A stretch of DNA of 64,000 nucleotides from NCBI GenBank assembly GCA_026874595.1, contig CM049310.1, positions 79,353,056 through 79,417,055 on the forward strand. Reading direction: 5' to 3'. Shown here one piece after another: positions 24,488 to 34,879 of this stretch. Source of the DNA: Sipunculus nudus. Taxonomy: Eukaryota > Annelida > Sipuncula > Golfingiida > Sipunculidae. The notes beneath the pieces are model-generated. The model had not been told where the DNA came from and searched no databases. It worked only from the letters and a program-made list of their open reading frames with translations. Made by a program: the position numbers and the translations under genes. Positions within the stretch are counted from its first letter, which is position 1, and every line of letters starts with the position of its first letter.

Positions 24488-25765
24488 CACTTTAACCCTA
24501 TCCATTAAATTTTTTTTTAATCTAAAGAAAGCCAGGTTTGAAAATTTTCAATACAAATATTAATGCCAGGAAAGTGAAGGGTTATAGCTTACGTCAAACT
24601 AATTATGGATGTTATTTTATGCGAAACAGAACAAAGACCAACCTTGTTAATGGAGGATTGATAGTTAGATATGTGTATTTAAACAATTTTACTCCATATG
24701 CACTAACACCGTATTAGCACTAATAACACACGCCCAGTGGAAAAGGAAAACAAGTTAATTTGAACTAGGGTGTGTGGGTCACTCCAGCTTAACCGAGTAA
24801 AAAAAAATTCTAAGGCGGAAATCAGTGGCAAAATGCTATTGACTCCATTGTAAAAATCAACAAAATAGTGGTCACAGGCTACAACCTCCGCCAGGATCGT
24901 GATGAAACTACACAGCAACACAGGAAATATTCGTCACGTTTGAAAACCATTCCCTGGTTTGTTCGATATAACAATGGTCCTGGGCTGCGACATGGACATA
25001 ACAACTCGCTGTTTAATACAATGTAAAGGAACATATTGCCAAATTTTGATGCAGTGTATTCTGACACAAATTAATGACAAATGTTGTTAAAACGTTTTTG
25101 AATATTGCACACCGCGTAGCGACAGACCAATTGCAAAACATAATAACACCTAACAGAGGAAAGTAATTGTGAAAGAAATTGTTTATAAAGCTTATTTCGG
25201 GTACAAAAGATGACTCGAGATCAGATTTAATTGCATTATTTTATAGGTATCAAACGGACTCAATAAAAATATAATACTGCTTCTTAAAAAAGTCAGTAAT
25301 TAAAGTATTTCTACACACAGTGCAGCCCCATTCCCCTCCTAAGTGATACAAAACACAAACACAGGATTTCTTTTACATATATTGAATTGGATGTAAAAGA
25401 ATCACTAATGTATATAGTATCTATGTGTTACTGAGCGTATAAGTGTATATACAGGATATATACCAATAATATTATATACAGTAACATTACGGGATGCACC
25501 GGCGCGTCGTTAACGCATAGCAATATCTGAGGGTTAAATCAATGTACATTTATATCTGGAACGGCATAAGCAGACAACATACCTCCGCCAAAGTAAAATA
25601 ATCTTGGTTATCTTTTCCGGATGTGCACCAGGGATATTGACGTTTTTCCTGTCCTGCGACAGATTTTAGGAAAATACTGGTTTAAAGGTTTGTGTGAAAT
25701 CCCGTCAGTAGACACATATAAAGGCATATATACACATACGAGAGAAAACATGTCAGAGCGGCGTG
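24488..25765. repeat. segmental duplication, block X copy 1
   Basis: It matches 26843-28098 along its whole length with small indels (offset about 2.34 kb). Shared landmarks include 'gaaaattttcaatacaaatatt', 'ggtcctgggctgcgacat', 'agtgcagccccattcccctcct' and 'ggatgcaccggcgcgtcg'. No gene: minus-strand frames here are short and change between the copies. Confidence 0.9.
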
Positions 25766-26186
25766 TGATAAAAGTCAGAGTAAAAGGCCTACATTGAGGA
25801 AGCTTCATCGGTGAAATCAGTCAACAGTACAGCTAATTTTCGTAGAATTTTCAGCCACGCCAAAGTGAAAGTGTTTGTTTGTCTGCAGTCAGAGCGCTGA
25901 ATTTCTATACTGAAGTAACCTGCTTTGCTTTCAGTTTGGTTCATCCCTGATTAATGCCCTCCCTAATTGTTTACAGCGGCGATGAGTAATGTTAGGTAGT
26001 CGACAAAATAACATATGTAGAGTGAATCAAGCAAAGCAGAAAGTAAATGATGATATGTTTTTTTTTACGCTGACTTTAGCAAACGGGCAGAACCTAAAAT
26101 TACTAGTTCCAAGTTCACAGATTACAAATATATACCAACAAAATATATGTAGCATCGATTGAAATATCTGTAACAACAATCCGTTA

Positions 26187-26227
<41 letters not shown>

Positions 26228-26640
26228 GGAGAGAGCAAGCTGAGAGAGCAAGCTGGCCTATGCACCACATGAGGACGTGCTTGTAAATCACCCCAACTTC
26301 CTTTGTTGGGGTGATTATTGACAATGGTTTTATTATAGGTTGTATGCAGGTCCCGATAAGAACTTATATATCATTCAATATCAAATAAATTAATATACAT
26401 TACTAGCGCTTATAAACACATTACCATACTTTGATATGTTTATTCATACCTGTAAAGATGACGATGCAGATCAAGTAACCAGTCCACGTCAACTTTTAGC
26501 CAAGAACGTTCAAACTAATCGTGGTCTGCAGGGTCTGTGAAAGAAGTATACTGAATGAGCAACCAGTCACGTTCCAGTCAAGTGTACACGTGACTCTGAC
26601 ACAGTGGTATTACGCCTGGGCAGTCCATATAGATTTCCAA
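25766..26640. repeat. fifth array unit, between the X blocks
   Basis: This unit resumes with 'gtgataaaagtcagagtaaaaggcctacattgagg' and carries the 'cggcgatgagtaatgttagg' block at 25977 and a (CA)n tract at 26189-26221. After 26540 it passes into a variant flank with 'gaaagaagtatactgaatgagc' not seen in copies 1-4. Confidence 0.85.
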
Positions 26641-26663
26641 CTGTCACCTATGTATATAAAGGC

Positions 26664-26698
<35 letters not shown>

Positions 26699-26785
26699 CC
26701 TTTATATACATAGGTGACTCTGACATAGATGTATTACGTCTGGGCAGCCCATATAGTTTTCCAACAGTCACCTATGTATATAAAG

Positions 26786-26842
<57 letters not shown>
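26641..26842. repeat. (TA)n palindromes
   Basis: 'gtcacctatgtatataaagg' arms face each other across TA tracts (26644 and 26699-26718), and a third arm at 26768 leads into a long (TA)n at 26789-26840. Confidence 0.85.
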
Positions 26843-26844
<2 letters not shown>

Positions 26845-28098
26845 CCATTTTTTTTAAATCTAAAGAAAACTAAGTTTGAAAATTTTCAATACAAATATTA
26901 AAGCCAGGAAAGTGAAGGGTTATAGCTTACGCCATACTAATAATGGATGGTATTATATGCGAAACAGAACAAAGACCAACCTTGTTAATGGAGGATTGAT
27001 AGTTAGATATGTGTTTAAACAATTTTACTCCATATGCACTAACACTGTATTAGCACTAATAACACACGCCCAGTGGAAAAAGAAAAACAAGTTAATTTGA
27101 ACTAGGGTGTGTGGGTCACTCCAGCTAAACCGAGTAAAAAAAAGTTCTAAAGCGGAAATCAATGGCAAAATGCTATCGACTCCATTGTAAAAATCAACAA
27201 AAGAGTGGTCGCAGGCTACAACCTCCGCCAGGATCGTGATGAAACTACACAGCAACACAGGAAATATTCGTCACGTATGAAAAAAACCATTCCCTGGTTT
27301 GTTCGATATAACAATGGTCCTGGGCTGCGACATAGACAAAACAACTCGCTGTTTATCACAATGTAAAGGAACAGATTGCCAAATTTTAATGCAGTGTATT
27401 CTGACCCATCACAAATTTATGACAAATGTTGTTCAAAACTTTTTTGAATATTGCACACCGCGTACCGACAGACCAATTGCAAAACATAATACCTGACAGA
27501 GGAAAAGTAATTGTGAAAGAAATTGTTTATGAAGCTTATTTCGGGTACAAAAGATGACTCGAGATCAGAGTTAATTGCATTATTTTATAGGCATCAAACT
27601 GACTCAATAAAAATATAATACTGCTTCATAAAAAAGTCAGTAAATAAAGCATTTCTACACACAGTGCAGCCCCATTCCCCTCCTCAGTGATACAAAACAC
27701 AAACACGCATATATTGAATAAAATGTAAAAGAATCACTAATGTATATAGTATCTATGTGTTAGTGAGCGTATAAGTGTATATACAGGATATATACCAATA
27801 ATATTATATACAGTAACATTACGGGATGCACCGGCGCGTCGTTAACGCATAGCAATATCTGAGGGTTAAATTAATGTACATTTATATCTGGAACGGCAAA
27901 AGCAGACAACATACCTCCGCCGAAGTAAAATGATCTTGGTTATCTTTTCCGGATGTGCACCAGAAATATTTACGTTTTTCCTGTCCTGTGACAGATTTTA
28001 GGAAAATACTGGTTTAAAGGTTTGTGTGAAATCCCGTCAAGAGACACATATAAAGGCATATATACACATACGAGAGAAAACATGTCAGAGCGGCGTGT
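26843..28098. repeat. segmental duplication, block X copy 2
   Basis: Second copy of 24488-25765, again followed by the array-unit sequence. The duplicated length is therefore X plus an array unit, about 2.34 kb. Confidence 0.9.
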
Positions 28099-28277
28099 GA
28101 TACAGAGTCAGAGTAAAAGGCCTACATTGAGGAAGCTTCATCGGTGAAATCAGTCAACAGTACAGCTATTTTTCGTAGAATTTTCAGCCACGCCAAAATG
28201 AAAGTGTTTGTTTGTCTGCAGTCAGAGCACTGAATTTCTATACTGAAGTAACCTGCTTTGCTTTCAGTTTGGTTCAT
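28099..28277. repeat. truncated sixth array unit
   Basis: It matches the first 180 bases of the unit (aggcctacattgaggaagc through ctttcagtttggttcatc) and then stops at unique sequence. Confidence 0.85.
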
Positions 28278-29194
28278 CGTTTGATGAATAGGCAGATTTC
28301 CAAAGAAGCATCTGCAGAATGACTTATGCCTGTTTAGTGCGCCAGCTCGTTGATGACGTACATGACGTAGCAGCCGGTCGTGTATAATCATTCATTACGC
28401 ACCGGTCTTTTTAAATCAACCTCGCCAAGTCAAAACAAAGGTGGCAGAACACACACAAGTCAGGCAGCCACATTGCTTGGGGGAGGGGCGAGGACGCGGG
28501 AGTATTACGTCAGAGGAGATATTCTGTTTCCGGCAGTCAGCTTTTCTGATTCCTTGTTTATATAAAGCTAATCATGGAAAAAAATCTCTGGTTTGAGAAA
28601 GAGTCAAATGTGACAGTTTTACACCATGTATTTTATTTTTACTTTCACCTTATATCCTATGTCGTACTATAATATATAGTCTATGCCCTAAAATATCTCG
28701 GTATAAAGCAAAACTAAATTGATAGTGTAAAAAAATAGGCTTACTTTTTCCCCTGTTTATGTCCCTTTAACATTTTATTAACTAATTTCTAAAGGAAATT
28801 GTGCATACACGTGCAAATATGATTGTAATACCTCTGTAGATTAGACCTGTATGTAAATTATACGTGTCTGTAAATGATACACGAAGGATGATTTTGTAGA
28901 GGCCATCACATCTAACAGGGAAGTAAGGAAGTCCAGACGCCAAGACCAGGAAGTGTGTCAATGGTTCTGCTTGGAGTATCGGCTACTGCGTGCAGCCTGC
29001 AGGTTGCTCGTGTCGGAAGATGAATAAATTAGGGAATCACGCCAGCTCGGTAGCCAGTTATAAAGCAGAACATATATCGTCAGGTAAACACCATGCTATC
29101 ACCTGACTGTTGGTAACTCGTAACATGTTACTGCATGAGGCGAATCTTTGGTTTTCTCAAATTAAACGGTTTGATTTGTGTCGTACATAAACGT

Positions 29195-29279
<85 letters not shown>

Positions 29280-31362
29280 TCGTTGGCATTTTAGGCCAAC
29301 GAATTAAGGGTACCATTACAGATAAAACGTTTCACTGGGATCATAGTGAATTATGCTATATATGTCAATGGACAATGATACAATTAAATGAGAAATTGAC
29401 TTTTCCAATGCAAACAAAACCCATATAAACTTGTCACTTTGTAATACAGTGGACCAATGAACAGGCACCAGTTGATGTTTAGTGATAGGTTTAAAGTACG
29501 ACCTAGTCAACAAATAGCTTATCAGATTAGTGGAAGGGTGGTACATTCAAGCAGATGATGTCGAGGCGTATATATTAACATGAGTGACATTGGAAAGCAT
29601 TAAAATGCTTAAGGTGAAGAATATTTGCACAGGATGTTCTTAATCCACGAGTCTTTCAATGGTTTACTGTTAATAAGACGGGAAGAGATATGTTCATACT
29701 ATGATCATATTTATGCAATGGATATAAACACTATAATCCAAACAGGAATTTTCCTTAGATAATCCTAGTCCTCTGACAGTTTACACTATATGATACCATT
29801 TTGTATATTATTTTTATATTTTGCAGGTAATATTAGCCATCCCCAACAGTTGTCTTTTAGGGAGTCGTATTTCCCTATTCCCGACAAGATAATTTAACAA
29901 ATACGCAATGGCTGGGCAAAGTATACACACGTGTACAGTACATGTGGTGCCATGCTCTTTTCCAAGCATAATGCACACGTACCCTTATCAAGCCGCCTTC
30001 ACACAGCTTACTGATAAAAAAATACCTCGCTTCTTCTTCTTTTGCACGAAACTGAACAGCTATTTCGGGTCGTTAACGCACTATATTATTCTAATACCCT
30101 GTCTTTTCTGTGTTTAAGGTACAACAGTATGACGTGCAGTGGCTGGATTAGGACACAGAACATTTTTAATTCATCTCGTTATGTTTTATGGCGTTATGGC
30201 ATATGGGCCACTTGTTATGATTTTGTCACAAAAGAGACAATTATATTTTTCAAAGTTTCATATTACAAGTACAACAATCGGTGATGCATCTAAAATGTAA
30301 ATAATTGGTTGCTAGAGTACATGAAGTATATTCGAAATTATCTCGAGATCTCGCAATAAATTATATCGAAATCTCAAGATATTATCGACATATTATCCTC
30401 GGAGAGTTCACATCTCTGCAGATATTTAAAAATCAGTTTTAAAGTGCCAGCTATCAGAAAATACGCTGGTGTATCGAACTCGACCCATTGAAAACCTTGT
30501 CCTGCATGAGGATTTCTCGTGGACCTCACCCAATGTAGGAACGGTGAAATGGTAATCATATAGAATAGTTAACTGGAATTTCTTTAGAAATGCAGCTGGG
30601 AAAGAAAGGAAAGAGACCAGTTGATTTATTTATTTGAAAAGTGCATTATACATAAACATATACAAATGTAAAAATAAATCGGCTATACACTGGCAGGAAT
30701 TGACATAGAACACTGGCATCATTGTAAAGCTTCTCTGAACTCCAAGCCATAAACGTTATAGACTGTACAAGTCCTTGTGCGTAAGTCTGTCACTAATAAT
30801 GACAGAATCTGCAAAACATTATAAAAACAAAAGTAAATATATGTCCATGCGGACCGCTGTTAAATGTAACCGGTGCATATTTATAAAAAAAATATATACC
30901 TCATTATTTCTATGTGAAAATATTTACATATTTAAATTTACAGTAGTTTACCCTGAACAGCAGGTTTCATATGCATGAACATGTGTTCATCTACCGGATG
31001 AAGGTAAAAAAAAACAATAAGACTTATCAGACCAAATGTACATGTCAGCTGTACAAGTGGTTTCATAATGACCAGATCTGCTTCAGAATCACGGATGTCA
31101 TCGGCAGCCCTCATAAGTTTATAAAGGGGCGTGTCGATCATCGGTCTTCCCCTAAATGCAAAATTTAATCAGATATAATTTATCTGTTCATACCGTTCTT
31201 ATGAAAATTTGACAAACACAAATTGCAATTATGGGTTTTACCAAGACGATAATATATAAGTTGTACCAATTAATAATTTGATACATGTAAAAGAAACCAC
31301 TAAAACATTATGATTAATCAGTGGATGGTTAATTGTTTTATGGATATACTTATATTGTTTAC
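28278..31362. other. spacer downstream of gene B
   Basis: No confirmed gene. A (CT)n tract (29199-29245) runs directly into (TA)n (29246-29278). Two minus-strand stretches could hold tail exons of gene B. One at about 31160-31040 follows GCATTTAG, opens with GRPMIDTP and needs phase 2. The other at about 30439-30399 follows AAATATCTGCAG, reads RCELSEDNMSIIS then stop, and needs phase 0. Neither fits the phase-1 exit of the last confident exon, so neither is called. Confidence 0.4.
29199..29278. repeat. (CT)n(TA)n compound microsatellite
   Basis: About 47 bases of CT followed by about 33 bases of TA. Confidence 0.95.
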
Positions 31363-31431
31363 CTGTAACTTCTATCATCGGGCACGTGGTGGTCTTATGG
31401 CTGGTGTCCCGTTCGGGAAAGCAGCAGATTT
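31363..31431 (-). CDS. gene B exon 5, candidate cytoplasmic exon
   Basis: 69 bases, acceptor ATTCGTAG|AAATCTG, donor TTACAG|GTAAAC, phase 1 both sides. Only the phase-1 frame is open, giving ICCFPERDTSHKTTTCPMIE. That it is open in just the required frame is moderate support. Confidence 0.5.
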
Positions 31432-33964
31432 CTACGAATATTCAACTTAGCAAGTTAAGGATTACATGGAATACACATCCTTATTAACGTGTTATTGGAT
31501 AATTTTCCCTCAACAAGCTTATATTGATACAATGCATACACCTGACAGTCTAATTAGTATTATTATCTTGATTTTTTAGAGATAAAATAAGAGTTAAACA
31601 ATATTTGGAGATTGCCTGATTCTAGAACCAGATCAACCTCTGCCTCTTTTTATTATTTATTATGGTTTACGGCAAACAGTTTTAAATATATTTAGACTAA
31701 ATATTGTACACAGATGTACGTCGAGGTAAGGCATATTGTACTGAAGGTGATTTGGATAATCATGAAGCGTCGTGGTTGTATCCTGTCTTCTTTAAACTTA
31801 TGAAAAGCGAGATAGTCATGATTATTTCGAACCACTTAACTTACCGATCAATAAAATACAAGTCTTACTTCTTGTTTTCCTACGATTGTTGAACAGAGTT
31901 ATTGCTTGTTGACGTCTTTTATATATGACTGCTGCCAACACGACCACACCGACGAAAAATGCTGTTCCCAATACAGTTCCGATGATCTGTTCTTTTCTAA
32001 GATGTCTAGGTTCTGTAATGTAAGAAAGCACCCATAAATATACATCATCAGTATTCACTAAGGCCACGTGGAGAAAGAGTCACCATGGGTGTACATGATT
32101 ATCAATACAAATATTAATTTTACTTATGAAAATCTGAGCACTTAAATATTAATTCTCATTAATTAACATTTCTTTACATAGTCCCTTGAGTATGTTCATA
32201 AATACGCATATTAATGATTATCGCAGCTATTAACAAACCAAAAAAAACCCCAAAAAAAAACAAAGGGCATCATCATACGTTTAAGTAAGAATAACTTACT
32301 TATTACATTATCTTTATCAGCTCTTGCCGCAAACTTAGTCTCATTTTCACGGCTGCCGCTTACATTTCTTCTGTGGTTCGATGGAACATTCCCTGAAAAG
32401 AAAGCCAATGTTATTACTATGAATTGGATACAAGTGCTGGATCAGGAACAAAATGAGGCAACATGGAAAAAAATAATGGCTTAAATCAAATACATGCTTA
32501 TTCTTTACTGGATGTACCGATTTAATATGGCAGTGGGAAATGTGTGAGCTGACCTACTTATTTTTGGAGAAAAGGACGTGCTACTCTGATTATCCCATTT
32601 TTTTTCAAACTTTACAATTGGCTGCCCCAAAGCGAGATTATGGTTAACATTGATGAACATTTCCTTAAATGTCTGCTTACCTACTACTGTTGCTTAGAAT
32701 GGACATATGATGAACCAAAGACATATAAAAGGACACTAGCTCGAAAAATATAAGCTCGAAAAAAAATTGCTCTAAAGAGGGCACCAATAATTAAGGTGCC
32801 ACTTTCCGAGAGTGGGCAGTCAGTGCGTGTATCAGTGCAACGTTTGAAATAAGCATGCAACCTTTACGGCGGTGCTCACGAAAGCATTGTAAAAAATAGC
32901 TTATTTTCGGAATATACAAGAAAGTCCCTGTATGATTTTTCATTGACACTCAAAAGAAGACCAGCCATAGAACATGGGTATTCACGAATTAAAGACTCAC
33001 CATTTAATAAATACTTACTTCTAAGTTCAAGCGTGGCGTGCCACTGTAGTGATTCTTTGGGCCTGTTGGCAGCCTGGAGCAGACAGAGATAACATCCGAG
33101 ATCAGAGATTTTGGGAGCTGAGATGATTAATCTAAAATACAACCGATCTGCAGTATTCTGTAGAAGATGTTGTGTTCTGTTTCCAAGTTCCTTTTCCTGT
33201 TTGTACCTCCCTGAATTTTTGTCGTATCCATAGAAGAACGTTTGCTTGTTCGAACGGTTACCATGGTAACATTTCAGCCAGAACATAGTCGCATTTTCGG
33301 GGATTATCGAGAAACTTAGATGTGTAATGTTTGCCGGGAATGTCACATATGTGTCCTCACCTGAAAAGCCTGAAACTAAAAGTATTTGTTACGTTTATTT
33401 ATGGTGACTTAAGAATAAGACATAACAGGAGCGGATCCAGGATTGAGGAAAATGAAGGTTCCCACAAAGCCTAAAAAAGGTCACCAGGTCCGGGAAACGG
33501 GGATCCAGCTAGGCCGCAAAAATTTATCTGAAACCCTTTGAAAAAGGTTGTGGCACCTTTTGCGTTGTTGGGGGGGGGGGGGGGGACCTCCTCACTGGAT
33601 CCGCTTCCGTGTAACAGAAATGCAATACCAGTGAGCCAAACTGTGGTACACAGTGTGCGACCTCTCAAAAAGATTGATTTTATATCATTTTGTACAGTAA
33701 CATTACTATTCATTTAAGAAACTCTTTTTTTCTCATTCAATGATTCTACGTGACTGTAGCCTTTTAATATGCAAAAAAAAAAAAAAAAAAAAAAAAAATA
33801 GAGGATATACAGTAACAAAATTAAATCATAATCATAGTACAGTATCTTTGGTCAATTGATGACTGTGCTAGCGTGTTGACAGTACCTTGGACTTCACCGG
33901 TCTCCATTACAGAAAATGAATATGTCATCTGGAGTGATGTCACCAACAAGATACGAATCGTCAT
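31363..33964 (-). CDS. gene B: single V-type Ig transmembrane receptor (3' end unresolved)
   Basis: Minus-strand exons: 33964-33886 (signal), 33369-33019 (Ig), 32392-32300 (linker), 32012-31845 or 32012-31869 (transmembrane, two possible donors) and 31431-31363 (tail). All are phase 1 with good GT/AG borders. The product has a leader, one V-like Ig domain, an Arg/Asn-rich linker, the span GTVLGTAFFVGVVVLAAVIY, then YKRRQQ and a tail segment starting with CCFPERDTSHKTTT. Signal, Ig and linker exons all align with gene A in length and phase, so the two are tandem duplicates; the tails do not align. No stop codon was found in a phase-compatible exon, so the carboxyl end is open. Confidence 0.75.
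31845..32012 (-). CDS. gene B exon 4, transmembrane segment
   Basis: Acceptor ACATTACAG|AACCTAG. EQII leads into the 20-residue span named in the gene entry, followed by YKRRQQAITLFNNRRKTR. Two in-phase donors exist: AAGAA|GTAAGA (31869) and ATCG|GTAAGT (31845). The second has the better consensus and adds SKTCILLIG. Confidence 0.8.
32300..32392 (-). CDS. gene B exon 3, polar linker
   Basis: 93 bases, acceptor TTTTCAG|GGAATG, donor ATAA|GTAAGT, phase 1 both sides. It encodes a charged, Asn/Arg-rich stretch (NVPSNHRRNVSGSRENE...) with an NVS glycosylation site, between Ig and membrane. Confidence 0.75.
33019..33369 (-). CDS. gene B exon 2, V-type Ig domain
   Basis: 351 bases, the same as gene A; acceptor TTTCAG|GCTTTT and donor AGAA|GTAAGT. 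It opens FSGEDTYVTFPAN. The B strand is LSFSI (no Cys), the C strand MFWLKCYH, and the F strand ISDLGCYLCLL. The Asp before Tyr in gene A (GDYLC) is Cys here (GCYLC), so gene B has one extra cysteine. N-glycosylation sites NIT, NAT and NRT are present. Confidence 0.9.
33427..33606. mobile_element. MITE in gene B intron 1
   Basis: 'aggagcggatccaggat' and 'actggatccgcttccgt' bound about 180 bases with a G16 tract (33570-33585). It is the same family as 14403-14578. Together with the A26 tract at 33773-33798 it accounts for most of the extra length of this intron over the equivalent ones in A and C (about 240 and 226 bases). Confidence 0.65.
33886..33964 (-). CDS. gene B exon 1, signal peptide
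   Basis: The ATG at 33964 opens 26 codons plus one base: MTIRILLVTSLQMTYSFSVM then ETGEVQ, with donor CCAAG|GTACTG, phase 1. A (TA)n tract ends about 20 bases upstream of the ATG, so the 5' untranslated region is either very short or contains the microsatellite. Confidence 0.75.
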
Positions 33965-33978
33965 GTTCCCTTCATATC

Positions 33979-33982
<4 letters not shown>

Positions 33983-34040
<58 letters not shown>
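33983..34040. repeat. (TA)n tract at gene B 5' end
   Basis: About 58 bases of pure TA ending 19 bases upstream of the gene B ATG on the minus strand. Confidence 0.95.
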
Positions 34041-34043
<3 letters not shown>

Positions 34044-34154
34044 CGAACGTTTTTCGAACTAACGATCCGAGGTACGCATGCACGACCGGAGCCATGCATA
34101 TATCGTACACATAAAGGTGTGATTATTTAGTAAAAGGCATTGTATCATGAGCAA

Positions 34155-34262
34155 GGTTCAAGGCGCGGATCAAGGATATTTTGCAAGGAGGGGTCAACGG
34201 GTGTCATGCATAAGATTGTATAAAAAAGATTGTTGGTTGAAAGCGGGAGGGGGATCCGGCCT
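34155..34262 (+). mobile_element. fragment of the GGCGGATCCAGG MITE family
   Basis: 'aaggcgcggatcaaggatattttgcaagg...' resembles the element at 5307 (gcggatccaggatcttgcaag, gatattttgcataa). It ends near 'gggggatccggcc'. Confidence 0.4.
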
Positions 34263-34879
34263 GCGTTTCTTTCTTGCCTGAACGACACAGATATCAAACT
34301 TGCATGTGTATGTTAACCTACTGCAGGGGGGGATGTTTACCACCAGCAGTCATTGAATTCTAAATATAGAACCATATCACAGCTCAAGGTTCATAATGGC
34401 CTACACAGCGACACAAATGTATACGCGTACACACAGATCTGAAACTGAAAAGAGCAACCACAGTTAGGTTTAATGAATTGCATTTATAATAACGGGTGAT
34501 GCTACGGGTCAGAGGGTACGAACCTAGAGATCTAGAGAGAATATCAAAAGTTATGTATAGAACTTCAGAGATCGTTTCTGTCAACGTAATATGACGTCAG
34601 AGTAATGATTTTGATATCGTGTTTACTCTGGATGGCAGATTTTCATCTCGCAAGTATTACAATATTTGAGATAACATGCCTCAAAGCAAATTAATTTAAG
34701 GATTACGTGTGACGCTGGCCGTTTGCTATCATAATCCTTCCTCACTTGTCTGTCCCAGATGAAATGAAAACGGACCTGCTGTCTAGCCAGCTAATGCTGA
34801 GAGATGACAGGAATTTTCCATTAGGTAAAGACCATATATATCCTAACACCTTATTTGACTGGATGGTATTAATTTGTTA
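34263..34879. other. gene B upstream spacer
   Basis: No gene and no recognised promoter. Confidence 0.4.

Noticed and set aside
20943-26251. Repeated frames beginning MLSQLALSYICVCVCVC
   Set aside because: They are translations of the (CA)n tract in each array unit; the downstream part changes frame between copies, so they are not genes.
30938-31141. Minus-strand frame as a gene B tail exon
   Set aside because: Its only possible acceptors need phase 2 entry, while the preceding exon leaves phase 1.
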